Positions 34,079 to 43,305 of a stretch of 64,000 nucleotides of DNA are shown piece by piece. Source of the DNA: Mycolicibacterium crocinum (GTDB lineage Bacteria > Actinomycetota > Actinomycetes > Mycobacteriales > Mycobacteriaceae); NCBI RefSeq assembly GCF_022370635.2, contig NZ_CP092362.2, forward strand, positions 2,728,001 through 2,792,000, in the 5' to 3' direction. Below the pieces are notes generated by a model that had not been told where the DNA came from, made no database searches, and saw nothing but the letters and a program-made list of their open reading frames with translations. The position numbers and the translations under genes were made by a program. Numbering within the stretch: position 1 is the stretch's first letter; each line of letters starts with the position of its first letter.

Positions 34079-35290
34079 ATGACTTTCTCCCTTGAACTGC
34101 CTGAAGAAGTCGTCCACGTCCGCGATTGGGTGCACCAGTTCGCCGCCGACGTGGTGCGACCCGCGGCCGCCGAGTGGGACGAGCGCGAAGAAACCCCCTG
34201 GCCGCTGATCCAGGAGGCCGCCAAGGTCGGCCTGTACACCCCCGAGCTGTTCGCGGAGATGTCCGCCGAACCCTCCGGCCTCGGGATGATCACCGTGTTC
34301 GAAGAGCTGTTCTGGGGTGACGCCGGTATCGCCCTGTCGATTCTGGGCACCGGGCTGGCCGCCGCGGCGTTGGCCGCCAACGGCACCCCCGAGCAGCTGG
34401 GCCACTGGCTGCCCGAGATGTTCGGCACGCCCGGTGATCCGCACCTGGCCGCGTTCTGCTCTTCGGAGCCCGGCGCCGGCTCCGACGTCGGTGCCGTGCG
34501 CACCCGCGCCCGCTACGAGCAGGCCACCGACGAATGGGTTCTGGACGGCACCAAGACCTGGGCCACCAACGGCGGTATCGCCAATGTCCACATCGTCGTC
34601 GCCTCCGTGTATCCCGAGCTCGGAACCCGCGGTCAGGCCACCTTCATCATTCCGCCGAACACCCCCGGCTTCTCGCAGGGGCAGAAGTTCAAGAAGCACG
34701 GCATCCGCGCCTCGCACACCGCCGAGGTGGTGCTCGACAACGTGCGTCTGCCGGGCAACCTGATCCTGGGCGGGATGGAGAAATTCGAGCAGAAGATCGC
34801 CCGCGCCCGCGAAGGCAAGCGCACCTCCGGCCAGGCTGCGATGGCGACCTTCGAGCGCACCCGGCCTGCGGTCGGCGCGATGGCGCTCGGCGTGGCTCGG
34901 GCCGCCTACGAGTACGCCCTCGAATACGCCTGCCAGCGTGAGCAATTCGGCCGCCCGATCGGTGACTTCCAGGGCACCGGCTTCAAGCTCGCCGACATGA
35001 AGAGCCGCATCGACGCCTCCCGGCTGCTGATCTGGCGGGCCGGCTGGATGATGCGCAACAACAAGCCGTTCGCCTCGGCGGAGGGATCGATGGCCAAGCT
35101 GTTCGCCAGCGAGACCGCGGTGTACGTCACCGATGAGGCGATCCAGATCCTGGGCGGTAACGGCTACACCCGCGATTACCCGGTGGAGCGCATGCACCGC
35201 GACGCCAAGATCTTCACGATCTTCGAGGGCACCAGCGAGATTCAGCGACTGGTGATCGCACGGGCGCTGACCGGCCTGCCGCTTCGCTAA
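34079..35290 (+). CDS. Acyl-CoA dehydrogenase (FadE family), 403 aa
   Basis: Complete single-subunit-type acyl-CoA dehydrogenase. The [20 protein letters not shown] segment is the FAD/substrate loop, [16 protein letters not shown] the flavin contact, and [20 protein letters not shown] the FAD-binding helix. The end has [20 protein letters not shown] and [17 protein letters not shown]; the Glu of FEGTSEIQ is the position of the catalytic base in medium-chain enzymes. It oxidises an acyl-CoA to trans-2-enoyl-CoA in beta-oxidation. The gene stands alone; the perfect inverted repeat at 33981-33999 suggests regulation. Its 3' end overlaps the convergent SDR gene by 4 bases. Confidence 0.93.
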   Translation: MTFSLELPEEVVHVRDWVHQFAADVVRPAAAEWDEREETPWPLIQEAAKVGLYTPELFAEMSAEPSGLGMITVFEELFWGDAGIALSILGTGLAAAALAANGTPEQLGHWLPEMFGTPGDPHLAAFCSSEPGAGSDVGAVRTRARYEQATDEWVLDGTKTWATNGGIANVHIVVASVYPELGTRGQATFIIPPNTPGFSQGQKFKKHGIRASHTAEVVLDNVRLPGNLILGGMEKFEQKIARAREGKRTSGQAAMATFERTRPAVGAMALGVARAAYEYALEYACQREQFGRPIGDFQGTGFKLADMKSRIDASRLLIWRAGWMMRNNKPFASAEGSMAKLFASETAVYVTDEAIQILGGNGYTRDYPVERMHRDAKIFTIFEGTSEIQRLVIARALTGLPLR

Positions 35291-36063
35291 TCACCTAAGT
35301 CAGGCGCCCAGGCCACGCCATTGATGTGGCTGCCGCCGTCGGCGAACAGGGTGTTGCCGGTGAGATAGCGCGAGCCCTCGCTGGCCAGAAAAACCGCGAT
35401 CGGGGCGATGTCGTCGTACGGGTCGCCCATCCGGCCCATCGGATTGGCGGCATCGGCGATCGCTTCGATCTCGGGATGCTGAGCCGTAACAGCAAGGAAC
35501 GCTTGGCTTTTGGCGGCCGGGCAGATCGCGTTGACGGTCACGCCGGTCGGTGCCCACTCCCGCGCGGCCGTGCGGGTGAGTGTGCGCAGCGCCTCCTTGG
35601 CGGCGTTGTACTCCAGCGAGCCGATATGGGCATTGACGCCGTTGAGGCTGCACATGTTGATCACGCGGCCCCAGCCGCGTTCCTTCATGTGGCCGAAGGC
35701 CGCGCGCATCGCCCAGAACGGGCCGTAGTACCCGACGGCCAGACCGTGTGCGAGCTCGTCGTCGGTCTTGTTCTCCACGCGTCCGATCGTGCCGCCACCC
35801 CAGGCGTTGTTCACCAGGACATCGATCGACCCGTATTCGGAAACCGCTGCGGCGACGGCGTTCTCCACCTGGTCGCGCTTCGACACGTCGGTGGCGACGA
35901 ACAGTCCGCCGATCTCGTCGGCCATCGAAGCACCTGAGGCGGCGTCGAATTCGGCCACCACCACGCGCGCGCCCTCATCGGCGAAGCGACGGGCGATGCC
36001 CGCACCGATTCCCGCGCCGGCGCCGGTGACCAGTGCGACCTTGCCCTCCAATGCGCCGCTCAT
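35287..36063 (-). CDS. Short-chain dehydrogenase/reductase, 258 aa
   Basis: Classical SDR. The [20 protein letters not shown] segment binds NAD(P), NNAWGG is the strand-4 motif, and catalytic residues are Ser in MCSLNGV and Tyr/Lys in YNAAKEAL. The C-terminal [14 protein letters not shown] is typical. Start 36063 ([14 protein letters not shown]) overlaps the stop of the upstream SnoaL-like gene as ATGA, so they are coupled. The longer frame to 36144 is a shadow. Substrate probably an alcohol/ketone CoA thioester or steroid; not determinable. Confidence 0.92.
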   Translation of the reverse strand: MSGALEGKVALVTGAGAGIGAGIARRFADEGARVVVAEFDAASGASMADEIGGLFVATDVSKRDQVENAVAAAVSEYGSIDVLVNNAWGGGTIGRVENKTDDELAHGLAVGYYGPFWAMRAAFGHMKERGWGRVINMCSLNGVNAHIGSLEYNAAKEALRTLTRTAAREWAPTGVTVNAICPAAKSQAFLAVTAQHPEIEAIADAANPMGRMGDPYDDIAPIAVFLASEGSRYLTGNTLFADGGSHINGVAWAPDLGD

Positions 36064-36536
36064 CGAGCGAACCCCGCTGCGATCAGTTCGATGGCGTGGC
36101 CGCTGCCGTCGAGCTGGCGGGCGGTGCGGCTGACGATCTCCCAACCACTCTCGTTGCGTTGCAAGTGGATGAGGTGCACGCCGGCGCGAGCCACGGCGAA
36201 GCCGCGCGACTCCCGTCGCACCAGCAGCATGGACTGGCAGATCGCGACGGCCCGGTCGCCGTCGACCGTGACCGCGGGCGGGCCGAAGAAGTGGCAGCAG
36301 CCGCGGGCGATCAACCCCTGGTGCTGCTCGGAGCGCACCATGTCCGCGACGTCGGCGCGACTCGACATCTGCCAGTCACCGGTGTCGTAGCCGCCGTCCA
36401 CCGCCCACAGCGCGGCGACCGCGTCGGGGTCACCGGAGTCCACCAGTGGCCCGTAGGAGGCAATGAGTCGGGCGATATCACGTTCGTCCTCAAGGGTTTT
36501 CAACCGCTTTTCGAGGTTCTCCAGGGTGTCGCTCAC
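36060..36536 (-). CDS. SnoaL/NTF2-like protein, 158 aa
   Basis: The N-terminal coiled helix (LENLEKRLKTLEDERDIARL) is followed by the SnoaL-like cone: SYGPLVDSGDPDAVAALWAV, DGDRAVAICQSMLLV, and a final ESGWEIVSRTARQLDG strand pair. Such proteins often act as hydratases, isomerases or ligand carriers; catalytic residues cannot be assigned. It is the first gene before an SDR, overlapping it by four bases; the F420-type oxidoreductase lies 10 bases upstream, so all three probably form one operon. Confidence 0.82.
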   Translation of the reverse strand: MSDTLENLEKRLKTLEDERDIARLIASYGPLVDSGDPDAVAALWAVDGGYDTGDWQMSSRADVADMVRSEQHQGLIARGCCHFFGPPAVTVDGDRAVAICQSMLLVRRESRGFAVARAGVHLIHLQRNESGWEIVSRTARQLDGSGHAIELIAAGFAR

Positions 36537-36546
36537 GGCGTCCTCT

Positions 36547-37401
36547 CTACAGTTCGGCGGCCAGGTCCTTCAATGCTGCGAGCTGGTCGCAATAGTGGTC
36601 GGCAGAGTCGGAGCTCACCGAGCATGTGACGGCCGTGGCGCCGACGTCGCGTAACGCGATGAGCCGCTTGGCAGTTCGGTCGGGATCGGCAACCGGGTCG
36701 ACGGCGTGGCCGGTGGACAGCACCACCTCGAATCCAGGCGGAAGGTCTTCTTTTGCCAGCATCGCCTCGACGTCGGCGATAGTGAGGCCGAAGGGAATCC
36801 AGCCGTCGGCCAGACGTGCCGCCCGGCGCAGCGAGCGCAGAGTACGCCCGCCCACCCAGATCGGCACATGCTCCTGCACGGCGCAGGGCTCGACGGCGAA
36901 CCCGTCGAACTCGTAGTGGCTGCCCCGGTAGGACGGCCGGGTGGTGGACAGCGAGGCGCGCAACGCGCGGATCGCGTCGTCGGCCCGTTCGCCGCGGCCG
37001 TCGAACTCGGCTCCGAGCAGTTCGAACTCTTCGGCCAGTGACCCGACACCGACACCGAGTACCAGCCGGCCCTCGCTGAGCCGGTCCAGCGTGCCGAACC
37101 GCTTGGCGATGTCCAGCGGGTGGTGATAACCGAGCACGACGACCGACGTCGCCAGCGTGATGCGACTGGTGTGGGCGGCCAGGAAGCCCAGCGTCGAGAG
37201 CGGATCCCAATAGGTCAGACCACGCTGACCGCCTTCGCCGACCGGGACGGCGATGTGCTCGGCACACGTGAGGTGGTCGAAGCCCAGGTCGTCGGCGGTG
37301 CGGGCGATGCGGGCCAGGTCGGGGACTCCTGCGGAAACTTCCCACTCAGAGGAGACTCCGGGCAGCTGCATCACCATCGGCGTCGACAGTCCGATCCGCA
37401 C
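36547..37401 (-). CDS. Luciferase-like F420-dependent oxidoreductase, 284 aa
   Basis: TIM-barrel LLM-class flavin/F420 oxidoreductase. Signatures include LGFDHLTCAEHIAVP, TSVVVLGYHHPLDIAKRFGT, LDRLSEGRLVLGVGVGSLAE and VPIWVGGRT. Length is slightly short, as usual for the F420-dependent mycobacterial branch. It would oxidise or reduce a carbonyl or alcohol with F420. GTG start 37401. It is the first gene of a three-gene run with a SnoaL-like protein and SDR and is divergent from an IclR regulator (105-base gap), which may control it. Substrate unknown. Confidence 0.88.
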   Translation of the reverse strand: MRIGLSTPMVMQLPGVSSEWEVSAGVPDLARIARTADDLGFDHLTCAEHIAVPVGEGGQRGLTYWDPLSTLGFLAAHTSRITLATSVVVLGYHHPLDIAKRFGTLDRLSEGRLVLGVGVGSLAEEFELLGAEFDGRGERADDAIRALRASLSTTRPSYRGSHYEFDGFAVEPCAVQEHVPIWVGGRTLRSLRRAARLADGWIPFGLTIADVEAMLAKEDLPPGFEVVLSTGHAVDPVADPDRTAKRLIALRDVGATAVTCSVSSDSADHYCDQLAALKDLAAEL

Positions 37402-37506
37402 AGTGCTGTTCTAACCGGCGCCACACCGACCGAATGCTTGCGTCTCGGTGATCGAGACCGCTACGGTGCGGTAGAACGAATTCTCCCCAAGCCGACAGGA
37501 GTGCTG

Positions 37507-38232
37507 ATGACCGCGGCTCTGACCGACACTGCGCCGGCCTCGATGCTCGACCGGTTCACGGCCATCATCGACGCTTTCGAGGACACGTCAGCAGGGCTCA
37601 CCCTGGACCAGATCGCCGCGCGGGCGCACCTGCCTCGCTCCACCACGCACCGCATCCTCGACCAGTTGGTGCGGTTGCAGTGGCTGACCCATTCGGGTCG
37701 CGGGTACCGGCTGGGGGCGCGCACCTCGGCGTGGGGTGCCGGCGACAGCGCCGACGTGCGGCTGCGGTCGGTCGCGGCACCGGTGCTGCACGAAATCCAG
37801 GTGCGCACGGGTGCGGTGGTGCACCTCGGCCTGCTGGACCGCGGCGAGGTCGTTCACTTGGACAAGTTGGGCGGGCCGTCGGCGCGCCAGGTCCCCACCT
37901 CAGTCGGGGCACGCATTCCGGCGCACCGGGTGGCACTGGGCGTTGCCGCGCTGGCCGGGCTGTCGCCGGAGGATGTGGTCGCCGAGTTGAGCTACGTCCA
38001 GGGCTGGGAGCCCGATGCCTCGTGGTGGGGCGAACTGCACAAGGTCCGCCGCCGGGTCGTCGTCCGTCACGGCGATTACGCCGGCCCGATGGTGTCGGTG
38101 GCGGCGACGGTCGGTTCGCGTGCGGCGATCGGGCTGGTCACCTCAGACCGGGTGCTCGCGCAGCGATGTCAGCCGTTGGTCGCCGCGTCGGCGGCGCGGA
38201 TCGCCCGGGCCCTGGCGGGCGCGAACAACTAG
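37507..38232 (+). CDS. IclR family transcriptional regulator, 241 aa
   Basis: The N-terminal winged helix (LTLDQIAARAHLPRSTTHRI, LDQLVRLQWLTHSGRGYRLG) is followed by the GAF-like effector domain. Effector-domain landmarks are VLHEIQVRTGAVVHLGLLDR, VGARIPAHRVALGVAALAGL, and a final VAATVGSRAAIGLVTSDR. ATG 37507 was chosen: CAGGAG lies about seven bases upstream; the in-frame GTG at 37501 and the longer frame are weaker. It is divergent from the F420-type oxidoreductase operon and probably controls it, with an organic acid or lipid-derived effector. Confidence 0.88.
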   Translation: MTAALTDTAPASMLDRFTAIIDAFEDTSAGLTLDQIAARAHLPRSTTHRILDQLVRLQWLTHSGRGYRLGARTSAWGAGDSADVRLRSVAAPVLHEIQVRTGAVVHLGLLDRGEVVHLDKLGGPSARQVPTSVGARIPAHRVALGVAALAGLSPEDVVAELSYVQGWEPDASWWGELHKVRRRVVVRHGDYAGPMVSVAATVGSRAAIGLVTSDRVLAQRCQPLVAASAARIARALAGANN

Positions 38233-38274
38233 CTCGTCGAGCGTGCGCCCTGTTGTCGATTCGTGACGGGCGGA

Positions 38275-38296
38275 TTCAAGGTGCTAGTGCAACAGC
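38275..38296 (+). repeat. IS30 left terminal inverted repeat
   Basis: Begins TTCAAGGTGCTAGTGCAACA; its partner at 39551-39572 differs at two positions. Confidence 0.88.
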
Positions 38297-39532
38297 GGGT
38301 GGATCGGACGGCTTGGACAGTAGTTCGTCGAGTGCTCGGGCGGGTGTTTTCCAGCCGAGGGTCTTGCGTGGGCGGTTGTTGAGTTTGGCGGCGACGTAGT
38401 CGAGATAGTCCTCGGGGAACACCGACAGGTCGGTTCCTTTAGGGAACCATTGGCGCAGAAGACCATTGGTGTTCTCATTCGTGCCGCGCTGCCACGGGGA
38501 GTGCGGGTCGCAGAAGTAGATCTCCAAATCGAGCGCCTCGGCGATCTGTGCATGATTGGACATCTCCTTGCCCTGATCCCAGGTCAAGGTCTGGCGCAGC
38601 AGCGCCGGCAACTGCGACATCTTGGCCACGATCGCGTTCTGCACCGCTTCGGCGGTGTGATTCTCGGGCAGGTGCAACAGCAGCGCATATCGGGTCGATC
38701 GCTCCACCACAGTGCCGATCGCCGACCCAGACTCCGTGCTGCCCAAGATCAGATCGCCCTCCCAATGCCCAGGTAGCGCCCGGTCGAGGACTTCGGCGGG
38801 ACGCTGGCTGATGTTGACCATGCCCGGGATGCGTCCGCGGCGTTCCCCGGGGCGGCGCCGGGGATGACGCAATGCCCGGCCGGTGCGCAGGCACAGGTGG
38901 AGTTCGCGACGTAAATTCCCTTTACCCTGCACATATATCGACTGGTAGATCGTCTCGTGAGACACGCGCATCTCCAGGTCGTCGGGAAACTCCGCCACCA
39001 GCCGCTGGGCGATCTGCTCGGGGCTGAGAAAGTCCTTGAGCCAAGTTTGCACGTGATCGTGCAGGCGCTGGTTGGCGGCCAGCTTGCGCGGGTGCCGACG
39101 GCGGGCGTTGCGTTGCGCGCGCCCCTGAGCGGCGCTGGCGAAATAGTGCGGCCGTCGCAACGGCCCGCCCCGCCAGGGTGCACCGAACCGGAACTGCGGA
39201 CGGTACTTGTTGCGACCATCGGAGCTGTTACGTTTGATTTCGCGGCTGATCGTCGAGGCCGACCGATCCAACCGCTCGGCGATGGAGCGAATCGGCTCCT
39301 GGGCGGCAACCCCCAACGCGATCTGTTCCCGCTCAAGGAAACTCAGCCGTGTATATCGCCGGGCCACACCAGAAACAATCTTCGGCTTCACCCCGCCAGC
39401 GTTACCGAACCACTGCCTACCAGTGGTCGGTGGCACGCCGGCGGCTATCGCGGCCTCATCGACTGAATCACCCAAGCGGACACGAGCCCAGAACAAACGA
39501 ACCGTCGAAGGCGGATGACCAGGACGCACCAA
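38276..39532 (-). CDS. IS30-family transposase, 418 aa
   Basis: N-terminal helix-turn-helix (YTRLSFLEREQIALGVAAQE, IRSIAERLDRSASTISREIK) followed by the DDE catalytic core. First Asp is in HWEGDLILGSTESGSAIGTV, the second in TLTWDQGKEMSNH, and the Glu in QRGTNENTNGLLRQWFPKGT. The C-terminal LNNRPRKTLGWKTPARALDE is the IS30 signature. A normal, uninterrupted frame, so potentially active. The start is TTG 39532 (preceded by GAGGGG) or the next codon, GTG. It also has an extra N-terminal leader (SVDEAAIAAGVPPTTGRQWF) that looks like a second HTH. Confidence 0.93.
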   Translation of the reverse strand: MVRPGHPPSTVRLFWARVRLGDSVDEAAIAAGVPPTTGRQWFGNAGGVKPKIVSGVARRYTRLSFLEREQIALGVAAQEPIRSIAERLDRSASTISREIKRNSSDGRNKYRPQFRFGAPWRGGPLRRPHYFASAAQGRAQRNARRRHPRKLAANQRLHDHVQTWLKDFLSPEQIAQRLVAEFPDDLEMRVSHETIYQSIYVQGKGNLRRELHLCLRTGRALRHPRRRPGERRGRIPGMVNISQRPAEVLDRALPGHWEGDLILGSTESGSAIGTVVERSTRYALLLHLPENHTAEAVQNAIVAKMSQLPALLRQTLTWDQGKEMSNHAQIAEALDLEIYFCDPHSPWQRGTNENTNGLLRQWFPKGTDLSVFPEDYLDYVAAKLNNRPRKTLGWKTPARALDELLSKPSDPPAVALAP

Positions 39533-39550
39533 ACAACCCCTCAGCTAGGA

Positions 39551-39572
39551 GCTGTTGCACTAGACCCTTGAA
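39551..39572 (-). repeat. IS30 right terminal inverted repeat
   Basis: Reverse strand begins TTCAAGGGTCTAGTGCAACA, matching the left repeat except at two adjacent positions. Confidence 0.88.
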
Positions 39573-39612
39573 CCCAAGACGAGAATTCGACGGTAACCCG
39601 CACGCTCGGCGA

Positions 39613-40401
39613 CTACGTCAGTCCCATCAGCTTCTGCATCATCCGGTGGGCACCGGCCACCACCTTCGTGCGGTCCGGATCATTGCGCCGCGCAACGTCT
39701 TCCGCGTTACCACCGGCCACGAACACCGGGCCGTTCGGTAATTGCTCCAGACCCTCGCGTGCAACGTCGGCCGGGTCGGCCACCCGCATTCCGGGCACGT
39801 CGAAGTTCAGCCCGACCCGTTCCATCGCAGGTGTGCGGGTGACCCCGAGCACCAGCTCCAAAACGTCGACGCCGTAGTCGCGCAACTCCAGCCACAGGCC
39901 CTCGGCGAAGATCCGCCCATAGGCCTTCACCCCGCCGTACACGGTGTGGCGGACCGAGCCCAGATACCCGGACATCGAACCGACCAACAGGATCCCGCCG
40001 CGCCGCCGCTCGCGCATCAACCGTCCGTAATGCTGCGTCAGCGCCATCATCGTGGTGATGTTCAGGTCGATCACCCGCTGAAAATCGGCGAGATCGGCGT
40101 CCAGGAACTCGGCACTGCAGGTGTTGGCACCCGCGTTGTAGACGAACAGCCCGACCTCAAGCCCGTCGGTCAGCGCGGTCAACTCGGTGATGGCGTCGGG
40201 GGAGACGAGATCGGTTGCCAGCGTGTGTACTTCGACGCCCAGCCCGCGGCACGCGGCCGCGGTCACCTCGAGCGGCTCCGGTTTGCGGGCCACCAGAACA
40301 AGATTCACGCCCGACTCGGCCAACAAGCGCGCGAATTCCGCGCCCACGCCCTCAGAACCGCCGGCGATCACCGCCCACGGGCCATATTTCGCATAGGACA
40401 T
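39613..40401 (-). CDS. Short-chain dehydrogenase/reductase, 262 aa
   Basis: SDR with GGSEGVGAEFARLLAESGVN as cofactor loop, NAGAN strand motif, and catalytic Ser (VGSMSGYLGS) with Tyr/Lys in YGGVKAYGR. The ALVARKPEP segment after strand 2 carries an Arg that favours NADP(H). Length is normal. It is divergent from a TetR regulator with a 78-base gap, so the regulator may control it. The IS30 element ends 40 bases downstream of its stop. Substrate unknown. Confidence 0.88.
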   Translation of the reverse strand: MSYAKYGPWAVIAGGSEGVGAEFARLLAESGVNLVLVARKPEPLEVTAAACRGLGVEVHTLATDLVSPDAITELTALTDGLEVGLFVYNAGANTCSAEFLDADLADFQRVIDLNITTMMALTQHYGRLMRERRRGGILLVGSMSGYLGSVRHTVYGGVKAYGRIFAEGLWLELRDYGVDVLELVLGVTRTPAMERVGLNFDVPGMRVADPADVAREGLEQLPNGPVFVAGGNAEDVARRNDPDRTKVVAGAHRMMQKLMGLT

Positions 40402-40479
40402 CTACCGATCGTGGCGTGCCCCGAACCAAACCGTGACGAGCGTCCCGCTGATCGGTACCGCTGCGCGGTGACCTACCTC

Positions 40480-41079
40480 ATGCCCGATACTGAGGGCGTG
40501 CCGCGGATCGGAGAGCCCCGGGCGCCGGCCCGCCCGGCGACCGATGACCAGGAGAATCGCCGTGGCGCCATCCTGTCCGCGGCCACGCGACTGGGTTTGG
40601 CCAAGGAGATCGATCGCATTCAGGCCCAGGAAATCGCGGCCGACGCCGGCGTCGCGCTACGTACGCTGTACCGCTACTACCCGTCCAAGCATCACGTGTT
40701 CGCGGCGGTGCTCGACGACCAAGTGGCTCGCTTCCGACCGCCACCACCCAGCGGTGACGCCGCCGACGACATTGCCAATCTCATGGTCGCCGCTTGTCGA
40801 AACCTGTTGCGACACAAACATCTTGCCCACGCCATGATCACCTCGACGCAGATCGTCCGCGCGCAGGCCGATGCGCCCGACGACCCCACACTGCGCGACC
40901 TCATCCTCGAGATCGCCGGTATCGACAACCCGACCGACGAACAACTGCGCCGCTCGCGGCTGGTGCAGCAGGCCGCGTTCGGCATCCTGACGTGGACCGT
41001 CGGCGGTGCCCTGCGGCCCGAGGACGCGCTCGCCGATGTCGACGTGGCGTGCCGGCTACTGGTCGGTGACGTGTTCTGA
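40480..41079 (+). CDS. TetR family transcriptional regulator, 199 aa
   Basis: The HTH is GAILSAATRLGLAKEIDRIQ and AQEIAADAGVALRTLYRYYP followed by SKHHVFAAVLDDQ. The C-terminal domain (LVQQAAFGILTWTVGGALRP) is the ligand-binding part. The N-terminus has a proline/arginine stretch. Start is ambiguous among GTG 40468 and ATG 40480; neither has a strong ribosome site. It is divergent from an SDR gene; a GATCGGTA / TACCGATC inverted pair lies between them. Its 3' end overlaps the convergent DMT exporter by 24 bases. Confidence 0.83.
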   Translation: MPDTEGVPRIGEPRAPARPATDDQENRRGAILSAATRLGLAKEIDRIQAQEIAADAGVALRTLYRYYPSKHHVFAAVLDDQVARFRPPPPSGDAADDIANLMVAACRNLLRHKHLAHAMITSTQIVRAQADAPDDPTLRDLILEIAGIDNPTDEQLRRSRLVQQAAFGILTWTVGGALRPEDALADVDVACRLLVGDVF

Positions 41080-41934
41080 CGACATCCGGCTCGCCAGCAC
41101 CGAGCCCGTCAGGATCAGCACCAACCCGGCGATGTGGAACCAGGTCAGCGGTTCGCGCAGCAGCGCCACCCCCGCGATCAGCGCGACCGCCGGATTGACG
41201 TAGGTGAACAGCAGCGCGCGCGTGGCTCCCACCTCCCTGATCAGTGCGAAGAACACCACGAACGCCAGCGCCGTACAGATGCCGGCCAAGGCCGCGATCG
41301 CGGCATACGCGTGTCCGGTCAGGGCGTGTGACGGCCACGTGAGAGCGGCCGGAGTCAGATACACCAGCGCTGCCAGACCCAGGCAGGCCGAGGTCAACGC
41401 CGGGCCGGGCACGTCGGCCAGATACCGCGCGGCGATCAACGGCGCGATCGCGTAACACGTCGCGGTCAGCAGCACCTCGATGACCGGCCATGCCCCGCCC
41501 GCCGACAAGCCGGGCCCGGCCAGCACCCCGACCCCGGCCAGCCCGATGCCAAGCCCGGCCAGCCGGGCAGGGCCCAGTCGCTCACCGCCGGTCAGCCGGT
41601 CCAACACCGCCGCGATGATCGGCGCGGCGGCGATCAGCAGCCCGGTCAGCGAGCTCGTCAGGTGCCGCTCCGCGTCCGATAGCAGCAGCCAGGCTGCGAT
41701 CATCTCGAAGAAAGCGAACGCCGCCACCGCTTTCCAGTGCCTGCGCAGCAGGGCGCGGTTCTCCCGCGACACCGCCAGCGGCAACAGCAGCACCGCGCCG
41801 ACCGCCGACCGGGTGAACACCAGCACCGGAACTGACACCTCGTCGACGGCCACCTTGATCAACAGGTACGGGATGCCCCAGATGACGCTCATCGCGGCGA
41901 ACAGGGCCCAGCCGCGTGCGGTCACGACGACCAC
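41056..41934 (-). CDS. EamA/DMT-family transporter, 292 aa
   Basis: About ten hydrophobic helices arranged as two EamA repeats (for example [79 protein letters not shown]). The [20 protein letters not shown] segment is the usual helix-pair motif. It probably exports metabolites or amino acids across the inner membrane. GTG start 41934 (VVVVTARGW); an alternative is the GTG three codons in. It overlaps the TetR gene by 24 bases and is divergent from rarA. Substrate unknown. Confidence 0.85.
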   Translation of the reverse strand: MVVVTARGWALFAAMSVIWGIPYLLIKVAVDEVSVPVLVFTRSAVGAVLLLPLAVSRENRALLRRHWKAVAAFAFFEMIAAWLLLSDAERHLTSSLTGLLIAAAPIIAAVLDRLTGGERLGPARLAGLGIGLAGVGVLAGPGLSAGGAWPVIEVLLTATCYAIAPLIAARYLADVPGPALTSACLGLAALVYLTPAALTWPSHALTGHAYAAIAALAGICTALAFVVFFALIREVGATRALLFTYVNPAVALIAGVALLREPLTWFHIAGLVLILTGSVLASRMSSEHVTDQ

Positions 41935-41960
41935 CTTACGAACGTGGTAAGTCTGAGGGC

Positions 41961-43283
41961 GTGTCCGACAGCCTGTTCGACGTGCCCGGCGATGCCGGCG
42001 GCAGCTCGGCCGCGCCGACGTCGGCTCCGCTGGCGGTACGGATGCGACCGGCGAGCCTCGACGAGGTCGTCGGTCAGGAGAATCTGCTGCGTCAGGGCTC
42101 GCCGCTGCGCCGCCTCGTCGAAGGCTCCGGCGCGGCGTCAGTGATCCTCTACGGCCCGCCCGGCACCGGTAAGACCACGCTGGCGTCGCTGGTGTCTCAG
42201 GCCACCGGACGGCGCTTCGAGGCGCTCTCGGCGCTGAGCGCCGGCGTCAAGGAAGTGCGTGCCGTCATCGACAATGCGCGCCGCGCCGCGGCGTACGGCG
42301 AGCAGACCGTGCTCTTCATCGACGAGGTGCACCGGTTCTCCAAGACTCAGCAGGACGCTCTACTCGCGGCGGTCGAGAACCGGGTCGTGCTGCTGGTGGC
42401 CGCCACCACCGAGAACCCGTCGTTCTCCGTTGTCGCGCCGCTGCTGTCACGCTCGCTGATCCTGCAGCTGCAGCCGCTGACCGCGGACAACATCCGCACC
42501 GTGGTGCTGCGGGCCATCGAGGACCCGCGCGGCTTGGGCGGCGCCGTCACCGTCGACGACGACGCCGTCGACCTGCTCGTGCAGCTGTCGGCCGGTGACG
42601 CCCGCCGCGCGCTGACCGCGCTGGAAGTCGCCGCTGAAACCGGCGAGCACGTCAGCGTAGAGACCATCGAGCAGTCGTTGGACAAGGCCGCCGTCCGCTA
42701 TGACCGCGACGGCGATCAGCACTACGACGTCATCAGCGCGTTCATCAAGTCGATCCGCGGCTCCGACGTCGACGCCGCGCTGCACTATCTGGCGCGCATG
42801 CTCGTCGCGGGGGAGGACCCCCGATTCGTGGCGCGTCGGCTGATGATCCTGGCCAGTGAAGACATCGGGATGGCCGACCCGTCGGCGTTGCAGACCGCGG
42901 TCGCCGCCGCGCAGACCGTCCAATTGATCGGCATGCCCGAGGCGCAGCTGACGCTGGCGCACGCGACCGTACACCTGGCCACCGCACCGAAATCCAATGC
43001 GGTCACCACCGCGCTCGGCGCCGCGATGAACGACATCCGCAGCGGCAAGGCGGGTTTGGTGCCTGCGCACCTGCGGGACGGGCACTACGCGGGGGCGGCC
43101 AAGCTCGGCAACGCCGTCGGCTACCGTTACCCGCACGATGACCCCGACGGCGTTGTGCCGCAACAGTATCCGCCTGACGAGGTGGTGGGCGTCGACTACT
43201 ATAAGCCGACCAATCACGGCGCGGAGCGCGAGATCGCCAGTCGGCTGGACAAGCTGCGGGCGATCATCAGGCGCAGGCGCTGA
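41961..43283 (+). CDS. rarA: Replication-associated recombination protein RarA/MgsA (Rv2559c-like), 440 aa
   Basis: AAA+ ATPase of the clamp-loader group. Walker A is [15 protein letters not shown], Walker [10 protein letters not shown], sensor AATTENPSF, and the C-terminal tetramerisation region has [20 protein letters not shown] and [12 protein letters not shown]. The N-terminal [20 protein letters not shown] motif is diagnostic. It acts at stalled forks with SSB and RecA. GTG 41961 has GAGGG before it. It corresponds to M. tuberculosis Rv2559c. The methyltransferase gene begins 22 bases downstream. Confidence 0.93.
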   Translation: MSDSLFDVPGDAGGSSAAPTSAPLAVRMRPASLDEVVGQENLLRQGSPLRRLVEGSGAASVILYGPPGTGKTTLASLVSQATGRRFEALSALSAGVKEVRAVIDNARRAAAYGEQTVLFIDEVHRFSKTQQDALLAAVENRVVLLVAATTENPSFSVVAPLLSRSLILQLQPLTADNIRTVVLRAIEDPRGLGGAVTVDDDAVDLLVQLSAGDARRALTALEVAAETGEHVSVETIEQSLDKAAVRYDRDGDQHYDVISAFIKSIRGSDVDAALHYLARMLVAGEDPRFVARRLMILASEDIGMADPSALQTAVAAAQTVQLIGMPEAQLTLAHATVHLATAPKSNAVTTALGAAMNDIRSGKAGLVPAHLRDGHYAGAAKLGNAVGYRYPHDDPDGVVPQQYPPDEVVGVDYYKPTNHGAEREIASRLDKLRAIIRRRR

Positions 43284-43305
43284 CCCTGCAGGAGGACGAC
43301 ACCCC

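Larger units (their letters stand above)
38275..39572 (-). mobile_element. IS30-family insertion sequence, 1298 bp, intact
   Basis: The transposase (38276-39532) is bounded by 22-base imperfect inverted repeats at 38275-38296 and 39551-39572 (20 of 22 positions match). Both share CTAGTGCAACAGC. The transposase stop overlaps the left repeat. No clear 2-3 base target duplication could be seen. It sits between the IclR gene and an SDR gene, without breaking a recognised reading frame. Confidence 0.92.

Noticed and set aside
38276..39532. The IS30 transposase as a pseudogene
   Set aside because: The frame is continuous with all catalytic acids, and both terminal repeats are present.
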